64,000 nt of DNA from Strigamia acuminata (Eukaryota > Arthropoda > Chilopoda > Geophilomorpha > Linotaeniidae): assembly GCA_949358305.1 (NCBI GenBank), contig OX442314.1, positions 59,033,369-59,097,368 on the forward strand, read 5' to 3'. Below are positions 19,966-34,900 of the stretch, in pieces. The notes beneath the pieces are model-generated. The model searched no databases, had not been told where the DNA came from, and worked only from the letters and a program-made list of their open reading frames with translations. Positions within the stretch are counted from its first letter, which is position 1. Each line of letters starts with the position of its first letter. A program made the position numbers and the translations under genes.

Positions 19966-22900
19966 TTATACGAAGTAATAAATGTTTGTGTTATACTTGC
20001 GAATGTATAAGACAACCGAGATTACTATGAAGGCAAGCAGAAATGCTGATAGAACGCCAACAACTATTTCCCAAGTTAGAGTAGCAGCTAGAAAAATACT
20101 CAGTTTAAATTTAATTTGAATAGGTAAACAAACAATTAATATTACAGCGCAGATCATCGTTCTTCCGTTGGCAGTTATTTCCGGTGTAGCCTATTTTGCA
20201 TCTAAACACAAAAATTTTAAAAAGTAACAAAACCATGCGTGTTTTATATTTACTTACTCGCATTCCCATGAACTGTTATTCTTAGCTAAGCATTTACCAT
20301 CATTTTCACATGGATTGTACTCTTCACATAATTCTGGAAAATGAAAAGTGAAATTAAGACGTATTCAGAGTACTGGTTAAAAGTGTGGATACAAATTAGC
20401 TTACTTTTGCATTTGGACCCAATCCTTATAAATCTTTCTTTACAATTGCACTTAAAACTTCCTGGTACATTACTGCAGATTTCGTGCTCTGCTCCACTGC
20501 AGTTATGCCCACCTCTGGAGCACTCGTCAATATCTACACAATCAAACTATTTAATACAATTTCTATTCAATTAAAATTTAACTTACCTTCACAGTGCAGA
20601 AATTTATTAGGATATGAATTAGCAAAACCTCCAGGACACTCACAAATGTAAGGTGGGATTGTATCGGGACGGGGAATACAAGTTGCTTCTTTAGGACACT
20701 CGCCGTCCAAGAAAATTGATTCCGAACAACCTAAACCATGTATGCAATTAAGTGTTAAAATAACAAGTAAGTTCATTGTATGTTGCCACTAACAGTAAGA
20801 AATAAAAATAGGACAAGAACAACTCAAGCACAATCAACAATATTTTGGTATCATGCTGCAAATTTACTTTTTTGTTAATGCTTTTGTGGTTGTTTCTAGA
20901 CAATAATACTGCTAACACCATGTTCACACCTAGGACGATCAACTACAGGACTTCACAGCTAGTACAATTTAATGGTTAGACCGTAAAGCGATTCTGTCTT
21001 GATCGTGGCGCCATCCGGCCGAAACAACAGGAAATGACGTTATTTTGCGGGCAAATGGCGGACAACTGACATGACATCCCGCATTTGCATTTTTAGAGGA
21101 CATTTACATTTTATGTTAAAATTATTTACAGTATTACACCTTTAGATATTATTTTTCAATCAAACGTTGAATAAAATTGAACTACGTTATAACGTCCACC
21201 AAAAATGTAAATGTGGAATGTCAATTGTCCGCCATTTGCCTGCAAAAAGTTTTAACATTGCAATGACAGATGGCGGCTCCTTCGCATTTGTACGGGACAA
21301 CTTATATTACAAAAAATGGCAGATGTGAAGTCCTGTAGTTATGATCGTTCTAGTTCACACCAACGGATCAAGTTTGGATGGAACTGAACAGAGTTCCAAT
21401 ATTCACTTGGATGGAGTTGTGTTCACACCAAGATGTGATGCGCAACAATGGAATGCTACAGACTGCTGACATTATTTAATGAATTCCAATCCGAATCCAA
21501 TTGTCGAATTGAGTTTTGGAACTCGATTGACAAACGGAGTTGTTTGGCACACGGATCTAGATCCGTGAACGGAGTTCAGTGTTCACACCAATCTTGGATA
21601 TAGATCTGCAGCTTCGGGTGAGATCCAAACGCTTGGTGTGAACATGGTATAAGTAACGACTGGAATTAATTACTGTAAATGCACTTCCTTACTGTTAATG
21701 CTAGCTTAATCTATTTATGAATTATTTACTTACCGTTTAGAATGGGAGTTGTAGTCTTATCTTTGACATAATTTGTGGCAAATTTTAATTTCCCTCTAAC
21801 CACGCAAGTTTTATTTGTAACTTCAAAGCATTCCTTGTCAATTACCTCTTTTACTTCCTCAGAAGAAATAGGATAATTTGAGAGAATGTCGAATAAAACA
21901 TTAATACTTCCAGGTCTGAAAAATTGTTAATGTTAAAGTCATGAATTTTACAATTTTTGTTTTGTTTTCAACAGAACGCAATACCTCACTATTAATACTG
22001 TTAAATAGAAAAAATTTGAACAATCATTTATACACTACTCATTGCAAACTAAATTTTGACCGAGGTTACATTAAGGGGTTTCATAAATGACACGCTGAAG
22101 GTGCTGAAGCGATGATTGTTCCAATAATCACAATCACTGCATTATTGAGGACCCACACCACGTCCAAGTGATTACTCTGAATGGCATGTCACGGTCCAGG
22201 TTTTCATGCGTTAAATACACCCTTTTCCCTGTTTGTTTTAATCCTAATTGTTATGTTTTGTTATTCATTAAGCCAAAACTTAGCCGTATTCCTATCCTTG
22301 TGTTTATTTTGTGTCAGTAGGGCGTGCAAAGAATTTATAAGTACATTAAACCAATTGCCGTCCGTTGATCTTCGACAAACACAGCAATGAAAATTAACTT
22401 GTATTGAACTTTTTTTCTGAAATTTTTTTCCATTTACATACAGAATGTAATATAATAAAGCCAGAAGAGCTTAAATGTCTGTGTGCGCCATGGGACAATG
22501 AGAGAAAATAGGGTGTGTTATTTCCATATAAATCTATTTTCTAAAGCTGGGATGGGCAAGGGTATCTGCTAGTTTTTATTATTACCTGAAACTAATCACT
22601 TTAACTGTTACATCTCTTGTCCCATCATTGCTTATGGTTGCAGCCATCTGAAAGGTTGAGTAAGTTTGAATTATTTTCTTTGTTTTTTAAATATTTTTCT
22701 AGAAAAAAATTTAATCCACATTTAAATTCACATGTGGTATAGCATTTAACATGGTTGTTCTTCAAAACACTTAGTTGTTTTTTTTGTCAATCAAAAAAAG
22801 AAAAATAAAGGAAATAATGAACTTTGCCAATTTAAGCTTTAACTTGATAGAAATTAAACTTAAATTAACTGTTAATAAGCTTATATGATTAAACTTTTAC

Positions 22901-25900
22901 ACTTGATCCAATAATTTAACCCATGCAAAACATTAGAATTGGTTACTCAACAATATCCATATTTTCTGGTGACTTACATTTTTTTCAAATGTTACTTTCA
23001 ACTCATGAAATTCTATCGAAGTAGTATCGTTCAGTTTCGGATCAAAGTCGTCACTAAGTTTTAGTTGGGCTGGATACATATTTTTTACTGAAAGATTTAC
23101 AGAATAATTACTTAGCATTAAAATAAAACCAATTTCATAAATATTGTAACCTGATGAACAAATTTTATTGATTTTGTCATAAATCTGAGCCGATCCACAC
23201 ACACAGTCATATTTGCCCTCCGCGAATACATTGTTAACACATTTAGCTTGCAACCCACAAGGATCCGAAAGACATTTGTTATCAACTGTAAAAAAAAATT
23301 AGACGATTTTTGCTTTCAGCGGTGTGTTCATTATTTATTTATTTATTAACATCTTACTTCTACAATGAGTTGTGTTTCCTGATATTGGAAGAAAGCCATC
23401 CTTACATTCACATTTGTAACCTTGGGGCTTATCAATGCACACCGTCGAATGAATATTGCAGTTATCTTTATGTTGTTCGCATTCATTGACAGCTGAAATA
23501 AGTTTTGAATAAGTCAAACAAAGAGAAAATTTTTAGCAAAAACTTACGCAAACATTTCTTGGTAATTTCGCTGTAAATGTTGTTGTTACAAATGCATTCA
23601 AAACCGCCCTCTGTATTGTTACACACCCCATATGGTTTGCAAAACTGACTGAAGTATTCATTGGAGCATTCGTCGATGTCTTTGATACAAAAATACTTTT
23701 CATTGTATTACGTGCAATAATATTTTAAATTTATGCTTCCTTTAACCTTGACATTTTCCTTGTATCATTCGAAATCCTTTTCTGCACTCACAAGATTGCG
23801 TGGATTTAATACAAATTTTATTCTCTTTTTCACATTCTTCTGTTTTACTTTTATTGCAACTAAATACTAATTGATAGGAATTCAACAATTAATAAACATG
23901 AAGAAGCAAGTTGTTCAGAATACTGTACCATGATCGCACTGTGTCAGTAAATCTATTTCGGTACCATCCGGACACAAACACTTTCCACTCTTACTGCATA
24001 TTGGATAGGGGCACTTATCTTCGCAACTTATCTCTATTGTAAAAAAGAAAAGCAATTAACAATAAAAATTTCTATTGTATTTTCATATACAAAAAATTTT
24101 GTTACTGTGGTGTATTTGCACCACAAAGAATTGTGCAGGTTGGAGCACATTCAAAAATTACATTGTATTGTTAGCAATACAATATATAAGGCATCATGCA
24201 GCTTCTATATTTTCCCTTAGAAACGGTTGGCCACGTTTTTAATAATAAAAGGATTTCACTTCTGTCAGTGAAGTGAACAGGAGCAGAGGCTTGGTTTAGG
24301 GACAAATGAAATCTTCCTGTGTTTATTTTCCTATTTGAACCTAAAGTTGAAAAAGTTACAAAAACTTACGTTTGCATTTTACATTTTCTTGCGTTTCATT
24401 ATCCGCTCGGTAGTATCCATCTTTGCATTGACATTCGTAGGTATTGTTAATTGACTGACATACACTGCCACTAGGACAGTTAATATTTTCTGTTTTACAA
24501 ATATCAAAAACAGCTGTTGAAAATAAACATTAAAAAAAAATAAGATTATTTTTTGAAACTCTTGTAACATGTTTAGACTTTACAGCTGCAGTTTTCTCCT
24601 ATTTTTATATGTCCTTTTTTACAGATGCATTCATTGTTTTCGCAAGTTTCCCACTCTCCACAGGACTTGAGTTGAAGAGCACACAAGTCAATTTCTGAAA
24701 TGACAAATAGTGAGCGATATAGATCCAATGAAAATGTTTAAAACTTGTAATGTATTACCTTGGCATGTTGATCCATTCCAATAATGATTTTTGTTATTGC
24801 AGACACACTGAAATGTGTTGCAATTAATCAATATACATGTTGCTTTTGGTTCACAATGGCTATTTTCGCAGACTTTTTCCACACATTCACATTGGTCGCC
24901 TTCAAATCCTACGGGGCAAGAGCAACTCACAGTGCCATTCGTTTCAAGAAAACAAGTCCCACCGTTTTGGCACATTTCCTCGGTACATTGCACTGAAAAT
25001 ACAGAAAAGATTGTTTTAGATAGAAAGCGCTTATTGGCGCATACATAAACCCAAAATTAAGTGAGGTTAGGTGCCGCCGATGATCTTTTTTTATAGCCAT
25101 AATATGGATACTGAACTACATGTGTAGCGTAAAAGGTGTGGATCGGGCTTAAAATAGGCACAAATTATTGATTTTGTGCAGTTTTGTGGCATTTGTTATT
25201 AGTGATGTGTTTGTATTTGTATTTTTTATTGATCACTTAACATGGGAAAGATCCTTATACTGAATGGTTATCTTATACTATGTTTACATGGACAGAATAT
25301 TTTGAGTGAGATGAAATATTCAGTGTGCACAACTGTCATGTAAACAGGGATGACAAGGATTATTCGAGTAGTGAATAATCCCTCCTGGAAGGTTGTTTAA
25401 TTTGAGTGAACTCGAACTATTTTTATTGCGCATGGGTGCATCACTTCCGGCAATTCCAGATTGGTCGAAAACCGAAAGTGATGACGATTTTTTTTCTGCG
25501 TGTCAACACAACACTTGGATTTTTTCACCTCTCGAATTATTCACCAAAATTTTCGATGCATGTAAATGTAGTATTTTTATCGCGAACTGTGAAACAACAG
25601 AAAACCCAATTTGAGGCTGGTGGTGGATATACTTGTCGTTCTGTGATAAACATCAGATAAACATAACTGGCCGACCAATCAATCTAGATCTGTAGAAAGT
25701 GCCCTCGAACCACAACTAGTGCAGTATTTTGCCTTCTCTCTCACTTTTGTTATCATACGTATGTCCAGCAAATTAGTTAGGTTACAAGTTACAACATTCA
25801 TTTCCTTACCTTGACAATTTTTGCCAAAGTATCCGGCTTCACAGAAGCAAACTGCTTTGCCGCTAGAGTCGGAACAAGTGCCTTTGCGTCCACATGGGAA

Positions 25901-28900
25901 ATTTTGGCAGAGACCTGGAGTAAAACAAAGTAAGAATGTGCATATGTAAAGGAATTCAGCAATTGATCAAATCCCCAATGCTAAACTATGGAAAACTTAC
26001 CAGCTGGCTTTTGACATCCTTGGGTCTTGTTTTTGGGATTTATTAGCTCGAACTTAGCGTCACTGCATACGCATTCGGCTTTATTTTCTTTCGACGGTGC
26101 TTGTGTGTCTTTCACGCATTTCAGATTTTTGCTGACGTCGCACAAGGTGTTACATTCCTCTGTCGATTAAAGAAACATGAAAATGCACATGTGAATGCAA
26201 AATCATTCCCCTTACCTTGACATGTTTCTCCGAAGTAATCTGCGTCACAAGTGCAAACTGCTGCGCCGCTACTGTGGTCACACTTGCCGTTGGCGCCGCA
26301 CGTGGTGGTTTGGCAGAGGCCTAGAGCAAAACAAGAAAAGAGTGTGCACGTGCAACAAAATTTAGCATTCGATCAAATCCTCGATGTGTGTGTATCGCAA
26401 GCATACCAATTCGCTGACATCCTTCCTTATTGTTGCTGGGATTTGTTGGCTCGAATAACGTTGGGTCACTGCATACGCATTCGGCTTTATTTTCTTTCGA
26501 CGGTGCTTGTGTGTCTTTCACGCATTTCAGATTTTTGCTGACGTCGCACAAGGTGTTACATTCCTCTGTCGATTAAAGAAACATGAAAATGCACATGTGA
26601 ATGCAAAATCATTCCCCTTACCTTGACATGTTTCTCCGAAGTAATCTGCGTCACAAGTGCAAACTGCTGCGCCGCTACTGTGGTCACACTTGCCGTTGGC
26701 GCCGCACGTGGTGGTTTGGCAGAGGCCTAGAGCAAAACAAGAAAAGAGTGTGCACGTGCAACAAAATTTAGCATTCGATCAAATCCTCGATGTGTGTGTA
26801 TCGCAAGCATACCAATTCGCTGACATCCTTCCTTATTGTTGCTGGGATTTGTTGGCTCGAATAACGTTGGGTCACTGCATACGCATTCGGCTTTATTTTC
26901 TTTCGACGGTGCTTGTGTGTCTTTCACGCATTTCAGATTTTTGCTGACGTCGCACAAGGTGTTACATTCCTCTGTCGATTAAAGAAACATGAAAATGCAC
27001 ATGTGAATGCAAAATCATTCCCCTTACCTTGACATGTTTCTCCGAAGTAATCTGCGTCACAAGTGCAAACTGCTGCGCCGCTACTGTGGTCACACTTGCC
27101 GTTGGCGCCGCACGTGGTGGTTTGGCAGAGGCCTAGAGCAAAACAAGAAAAGAGTGTGCACGTGCAACAAAATTTAGCATTCGATCAAATCCTCGATGTG
27201 TGTGTATCGCAAGCATACCAATTCGCTGACATCCTTCCTTATTGTTGCTGGGATTTGTTGGCTCGAATAACGTTGGGTCACTGCATACGCATTCGGCTTT
27301 ATTTTCTTTCGACGGTGCTTGTGTGTCTTTCACGCATTTCAGATTTTTGCTGACGTCGCACAAGGTGTTACATTCCTCTGTCGATTAAAGAAACATGAAA
27401 ATGCACATGTGAATGCAAAATCATTCCCCTTACCTTGACATGTTTCTCCGAAGTAATCTGCGTCACAAGTGCAAACTGCTGCGCCGCTACTGTGGTCACA
27501 CTTGCCGTTGGCGCCGCACGTGGTGGTTTGGCAGAGGCCTAGAGCAAAACAAGAAAAGAGTGTGCACGTGCAACAAAATTTAGCATTCGATCAAATCCTC
27601 GATGTGTGTGTATCGCAAGCATACCAATTGGCTGACATCCTTCCTTATTGTTGCTGGGATTTGTTGGCTCGAATAACGTTGGGTCACTGCATACGCATTC
27701 GGCTTTATTTTCTTTCGACGGTGCTTGTGTGTCTTTCACGCATTTCAGATTTTTGCTGACGTCGCACAAGGTGTTACATTCCTCTGTCGATTAAAGAAAC
27801 ATGAAACTGCACATGTGAATGCAAAATCATTCCCCTTACCTTGACATGTTTCTCCGAAGTAATCTGCGTCACAAGTGCAAACTGCTGCGCCGCTACTGTG
27901 GTCACACTTGCCGTTGGCGCCGCACGTGGTGGTTTGGCAGAGGCCTAGAGCAAAACAAGAAAAGAGTGTGCACGTGCAACAAAATTTAGCATTCGATCAA
28001 ATCCTTGATGTGTGTGTATTGCAAGCATACCAATTCGCTGACATCCTTCCTTATTGTTGCTGGGATTTGTTGGCTCGAATAACGTTGGGTCACTGCATAC
28101 GCATTCGGCTTTATTTTCTTTCGACGGTGCTTGTGTGTCTTTCATGCATTTCAGATTTTTGCTGACGTCGCACAAGGTGTTACATTCCTCTGTCGATTAA
28201 AGAAACATGAAACTGCACATGTGAATGCAAAATCATTCCCCTTACCTTGACATGTTTCTCCGAAGTAATCTGCGTCACAAGTGCAAACTGCTGCGCCGCT
28301 ACTGTGGTCACACTTGCCGTTGGCGCCGCACGTGGTGGTTTGGCAGAGGCCTAGAGCAAAACAAGAAAAGAGTGTGCACGTGCAACAAAATTTAGCATTC
28401 GATCAAATCCTCGATGTGTGTGTATCGCAAGCATACCAATTCGCTGACATCCTTCCTTATTGTTGCTGGGATTTGTTGGCTCGAATAACGTTGGGTCACT
28501 GCATACGCATTCGGCTTTATTTTCTTTCGACGGTGCTTGTGTGTCTTTCACGCATTTCAGATTTTTGCTGACGTCGCACAAGGTGTTACATTCCTCTGTC
28601 GATTAAAGAAACATGAAACTGCACATGTGAATGCAAAATCATTCTCCTTACCTTGACATGTTTCTCCGAAGTAATCTGCGTCACAAGTGCAAACTGCTGC
28701 GCCGCTACTGTGGTCACACTTGCCGTTGGCGCCGCACGTGGTGGTTTGGCAGAAACCTAGAGCAAAACAAGAAAAGAGTGTGCACGTGCAACAAAATTTA
28801 GCATTCGATCAAATCCTCGATCTGTGTGTATCGCAAGCATACCAATTCGCTGACATCCTTCCTTATTGTTGCTGGGATTTGTTGGCTCGAATAACGTTGG

Positions 28901-31900
28901 GTCACTGCATACGCATTCGGCTTTATTTTCTTTCGACGGTGCTTGTGTGTCTTTCACGCATTTCAGATTTTTGCTGACGTCGCACAAGGTGTTACATTCC
29001 TCTGTCGATTAAAGAAACATGAAAATGCACATGTGAATGCAAAATCATTCCCCTTACCTTGACATGTTTGTCCGAAGTAATCTGCATCACAAGTGCAAAC
29101 TGCTGCGCCGCTACTGTGGTCACAGTTGCCGTTGGCGCCGCACGTGGTGGTTTGGCAGAAACCTAGAGCAAAACAAGAAAAGAGTGTGCACGTGCAACAA
29201 AATTTAGCATTCGATCAAATCCTAGATGTGTGTGTGTATCGCAAGCATACCAATTCGCTGACATCCTTCCTTATTGTTGCTGGGATTTGTTGGCTCGAAT
29301 AACGTTGGGTCACTGCATACGCATTCGGCTTTATTTTCTTTCGACGGTGCTTGTGTGTCTTTCACGCATTTCAGATTTTTGCTGACGTCGCAAAAGGTGT
29401 TACATTCCTCTGTCGATTAAAGAAACATGAAACTGCACATGTGAATGCAAAATCATTCCCCTTACCTTGACATGTTTGTCCGAAGTAATCTGCGTCACAA
29501 GTGCAAACTGCTGCGCCGCTACTGTGGTCACAGTTGCCGTTGGCGCCGCACGTGGTGGTTTGGCAGAAACCTAGAGCAAAACAAGAAAAGAGTGTGCACG
29601 TGCAACAAAATTTAGCATTCGATCAAATCCTCGATGTGTGTGTATCGCAAGCATACCAATTGGCTGACATCCTTCCTTATTGTTGCTGGGATTTGTTGGC
29701 TCAAATAACGTTGGGTCACTGCATACGCATTCGGCTTTATTTTCTTTCGACGGTGCTTGTGTGTCTTTCACGCATTTCAGATTTTTGCTGACGTCGCACA
29801 AGGTGTTACATTCCTCTGTCGATTAAAGAAACATGAAAATCCACATGTGAATGCAAAATCATTCCCCTTACCTTGACATGTTTGTCCGAAGTAATCTGCG
29901 TCACAAGTGCAAACTGCTGCGCCGCTACTGTGGTCACAGTTGCCGTTGGCGCCGCACGTGGTGGTTTGGCAGAAACCTAGAGCAAAACAAGAAAAGAGTG
30001 TGCACGTGCAACAAAATTTAGCATTCGATCAAATCCTCGATGTGTGTGTATCGCAAGCATACCAATTGGCTGACATCCTTCCTTATTGTTGCTGGGATTT
30101 GTTGGCTCAAATAACGTTGGGTCACTGCATACGCATTCGGCTTTATTTTCTTTCGACGGTGCTTGTGTGTCTTTCACGCATTTCAGATTTTTGCTGACGT
30201 CGCACAAGGTGTTACATTCCTCTGTCGATTAAAGAAACATGAAAATCCACATGTGAATGCAAAATCATTCCCCTTACTTTGACATGTTTCTCCGAAGTAA
30301 TCTGCGTCACAAGTGCAAACTGCTGCGCCGCTACTGTGGTCACATTTGCCGTTGGCTCCGCACGTGGTGGTTTGGCAGAGGCCTAGAGCAAAACAAGAAA
30401 AGAGTGTGCACGTGCAACAAAATTTAGCATTCGATCAAATCCTCGATGTGTGTGTATCGCAAGCATACCAATTCGCTGACATCCTTCCTTATTGTTGCTG
30501 GGATTTGTTGGCTCGAATAACGTTGGGTCACTGCATACGCATTCGGCTTTATTTTCTTTCGACGGTGCTTGTGTGTCTTTCACGCATTTCAGATTTTTGC
30601 TGATGTCGCACAAGGTGTTACATTCCTCTGTCGATTAAAGAAACATGAAACTGCACATGTGAATGCAAAATCATTCCCCTTACCTTGACATGTTTCTCCG
30701 AAGTAATCTGCGTCACAAGTGCAAACTGCTGCGCCGCTACTGTGGTCACACTTGCCGTTGGCGCCGCACGTGGTGGTTTGGCAGAGGCCTAGAGCAAAAC
30801 AAGAAAAGAGTGTGCACGTGCAACAAAATTTAGCATTCGATCAAATCCTTGATGTGTGTGTATTGCAAGCATACCAATTCGCTGACATCCTTCCTTATTG
30901 TTGCTGGGATTTGTTGGCTCGAATAACGTTGGGTCACTGCATACGCATTCGGCTTTATTTTCTTTCGACGGTGCTTGTGTGTCTTTCACGCATTTCAGAT
31001 TTTTGCTGACGTCGCACAAGGTGTTACATTCCTCTGTCGATTAAAGAAACATGAAACTGCACATGTGAATGCAAAATCATTCCCCTTACCTTGACATGTT
31101 TCTCCGAAGTAATCTGCGTCACAAGTGCAAACTGCTGCGCCGCTACTGTGGTCACACTTGCCGTTGGCGCCGCACGTGGTGGTTTGGCAGAGGCCTAGAG
31201 CAAAACAAGAAAAGAGTGTGCACGTGCAACAAAATTTAGCATTCGATCAAATCCTCGATCTGTGTGTATCGCAAGCATACCAATTCGCTGACATCCTTCC
31301 TTATTGTTGCTGGGATTTGTTGGCTCGAATAACGTTGGGTCACTGCATACGCATTCGGCTTTATTTTCTTTCGACGGTGCTTGTGTGTCTTTCACGCATT
31401 TCAGATTTTTGCTGACGTCGCACAAGGTGTTACATTCCTCTGTCGATTAAAGAAACATGAAAATGCACATGTGAATGCAAAATCATTCCCCTTACCTTGA
31501 CATGTTTGTCCGAAGTAATCTGCATCACAAGTGCAAACTGCTGCGCCGCTACTGTGGTCACAGTTGCCGTTGGCGCCGCACGTGGTGGTTTGGCAGAAAC
31601 CTAGAGCAAAACAAGAAAAGAGTGTGCACGTGCAACAAAATTTAGCATTCGATCAAATCCTAGATGTGTGTGTGTATCGCAAGCATACCAATTCGCTGAC
31701 ATCCTTCCTTATTGTTGCTGGGATTTGTTGGCTCGAATAACGTTGGGTCACTGCATACGCATTCGGCTTTATTTTCTTTCGACGGTGCTTGTGTGTCTTT
31801 CACGCATTTCAGATTTTTGCTGACGTCGCACAAGGTGTTACATTCCTCTGTCGATTAAAGAAACATGAAACTGCACATGTGAATGCAAAATCATTCCCCT

Positions 31901-34900
31901 TACCTTGACATGTTTCTCCGAAGTAATCTGCGTCACAAGTGCAAACTGCTGCGCCGCTACTGTGGTCACACTTGCCGTTGGCGCCGCACGTGGTGGTTTG
32001 GCAGAGGCCTAGAGCAAAACAAGAAAAGATTGTGCACGTGCAACAAAATTTAGCATTCGATCAAATCCTCGATGTGTGTGTATTGCAAGCATACCAATTC
32101 GCTGACATCCTTCCTTATTGTTGCTGGGATTTGTTGGCTCGAATAACATTGGGTCACTGCATACGCATTCGGCTTTATTTTCTTTCGACGGTGCTTGTGT
32201 GTCTTTCACGCATTTCAGATTTTTGCTGACGTCGCACAAGGTGTTACATTCCTCTGTCGATTAAAGAAACATGAAAATGCACATGTGAATGCAAAATCAT
32301 TCCCCTTACTTTGACATGTTTCTCCGAAGTAATCTGCGTCACAAGTGCAAACTGCTGCACCGCTACTGTGGTCACACTTGCCGTTGGCGCCGCACGTGGT
32401 GGTTTGGCAGAAACCTAGAGCAAAACAAGAAAAGAGTGTGCACGTGCAACAAAATTTAGCATTCGATCAAATCCTCGATCTGTGTGTATCGCAAGCATAC
32501 CAATTCGCTGACATCCTTCCTTATTGTTGCTGGGATTTGTTGGCTCGAATAACGTTGGGTCACTGCATACGCATTCGGCTTTATTTTCTTTCGACGGTGC
32601 TTGTGTGTCTTTCACGCATTTCAGATTTTTGCTGACGTCGCACAAGGTGTTACATTCCTCTGTCGATTAAAGAAACATGAAACTGCACATGTGAATGCAA
32701 AATCATTCCCCTTACTTTGACATGTTTCTCCGAAGTAATCTGCGTCACAAGTGCAAACTGCTGCGCCGCTACTGTGGTCACACTTGCCGTTGGCGCCGCA
32801 CGTGGTGGTTTGGCAGAGGCCTAGAGCAAAACAAGAAAAGAGTGTGCACGTGCAACAAAATTTAGCATTCGATCAAATCCTAGATGTGTGTGTGTATCGC
32901 AAGCATACCAATTCGCTGACATCCTTCCTTATTGTTGCTGGGATTTGTTGGCTCGAATAACGTTGGGTCACTGCATACGCATTCGGCTTTATTTTCTTTC
33001 GACGGTGCTTGTGTGTCTTTCACGCATTTCAGATTTTTGCTGACGTCGCACAAGGTGTTACATTCCTCTGTCGATTAAAGAAACATGAAAATGCACATGT
33101 GAATGCAAAATCATTCCCCTTACTTTGACATGTTTCTCCGAAGTAATCTGCGTCACAAGTGCAAACTGCTGCGCCGCTACTGTGGTCACACTTGCCGTTG
33201 GCGCCGCACGTGGTGGTTTGGCAGAGGCCTAGAGCAAAACAAGAAAAGAGTGTGCACGTGCAACAAAATTTAGCATTCGATCAAATCCTAGATGTGTGTG
33301 TGTATCGCAAGCATACCAATTCGCTGACATCCTTCCTTATTGTTGCTGGGATTTGTTGGCTCGAATAACGTTGGGTCACTGCATACGCATTCGGCTTTAT
33401 TTTCTTTCGACAGTGCTTGTGTGTCTTTCACGCATTTCAGATTTTTGCTGACGTCGCACAAGGTGTTACATTCCTCTGTCGATTAAAGAAACATGAAAAT
33501 CCACATGTGAATGCAAAATCATTCCCCTTACTTTGACATGTTTCTCCGAAGTAATCTGCGTCACAAGTGCAAACTGCTGCGCCGCTACTGTGGTCACACT
33601 TGCCGTTGGCTCCGCACGTGGTGGTTTGGCAGAGGCCTAGAGCAAAACAAGAAAAGAGTGTGCACGTGCAACAAAATTTAGCATTCGATCAAATCCTAGA
33701 TGTGTGTGTATCGCAAGCATACCAATTCGCTGACATCCTTCCTTATTGTTGCTGGGATTTGTTGGCTCGAATAACGTTGGGTCACTGCATACGCATTCGG
33801 CTTTATTTTCTTTCGACGGTGCTTGTGTGTCTTTCACGCATTTCAGATTTTTGCTGACGTCGCACAAGGTGTTACACTCCTCTGTCGATTAAAGAAACAT
33901 GAAACTGCACATGTGAATGCAAAATCATTCCCCTTACCTTGACATGTTTGTCCGAAGTAATCTGCGTCACAAGTGCAAACTGCTGCGCCGCTACTGTGGT
34001 CACACTTGCCGTTGGCGCCGCACGTGGTGGTTTGGCAGAGGCCTAGAGCAAAACAAGAAAAGAGTGTGCACGTGCAACAAAATTTAGCATTCGATCAAAT
34101 CCTCGATGTGTGTGTATCGCAAGCATACCAATTGGCTGACATCCTTCCTTATTGTTGCTGGGATTTGTTGGCTCAAATAACGTTGGGTCACTGCATACGC
34201 ATTCGGCTTTATTTTCTTTCGACGGTGCTTGTGTGTCTTTCACGCATTTCAGATTTTTGCTGACGTCGCACAAGGTGTTACATTCCTCTGTCGATTAAAG
34301 AAACATGAAACTGCACATGTGAATGCAAAATCATTCCCCTTACCTTGACATGTTTCTCCGAAGTAATCTGCGTCACAAGTGCAAACTGCTGCGCCGCTAC
34401 TGTGGTCACACTTGCCGTTGGCGCCGCACGTGGTGGTTTGGCAGAGGCCTAGAGCAAAACAAAAAGAGAGTGTGCACGTGCAGCAAAATTTAGCATTCGA
34501 TCAAATCCTCGATCTGTGTGTATCGCAAGCATACCAATTAGCTGACATCCTTCCGTCTTTATGCTGGGATTTATTAGCTCGAACGTTGGGTCACGGCACT
34601 CGCAGTCGGCTTTATTTTCCTCCGGCGGTGCTACTGGGTGTTGCACGCATATCAGATTTTTGTTGACGTCGCAGAACTTGTTACATTCATCTGTTGGTTA
34701 AAGAAACATGAAACTGCACATGTGCATACGAAATCATTCCCCTTACCTTGACAATGTATCCCGAAGTAACCTGCGTCACAAGTGCAAACGGCTGCGCCGG
34801 TACTGTTGGAACACTTGCCGTTGCCGCTGCATGTGGTGGGTTGGCAGAGGCCTAGAGCTAAACAATCAAAGAGTGTGCACGTGCAACAATATTTAGCATT

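Larger units (their letters stand above)
19966..25914 (-). other. C-terminal module: B1, 12 EGF domains, SEA, transmembrane helix
   Basis: Exons, high to low: 25914-25810 (B1), 24992-24759 (two EGF), 24694-24584, 24513-24370, 24033-23929, 23866-23747, 23679-23548, 23492-23358, 23285-23151, 23087-22978, 22647-22586, 21915-21734, 20730-20587, 20533-20405, 20333-20258, 20201-20146, 20087-19966. Exons 23679-23548 and 20533-20405 begin DIDEC and 23492-23358 begins with VNEC, typical of calcium-binding EGF domains. The three exons 23087 to 21734 form a SEA domain (SIEFHELKVTFEKN, then ISFRPGSINVLFDIL), with GSINV where SEA domains self-cleave. The last exon has a 20-plus residue hydrophobic helix (VVGVLSAFLLAFIVISVVLY) followed by basic RK and a tail of about 10 residues ending YYFV. 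All joins keep frame. This is a type I membrane protein. Confidence 0.88.

Noticed and set aside
22181-22390. 69-codon plus-strand open frame in the EGF-gene intron
   Set aside because: Hydrophobic low-information sequence with no partner exons, inside an intron of the minus-strand gene.
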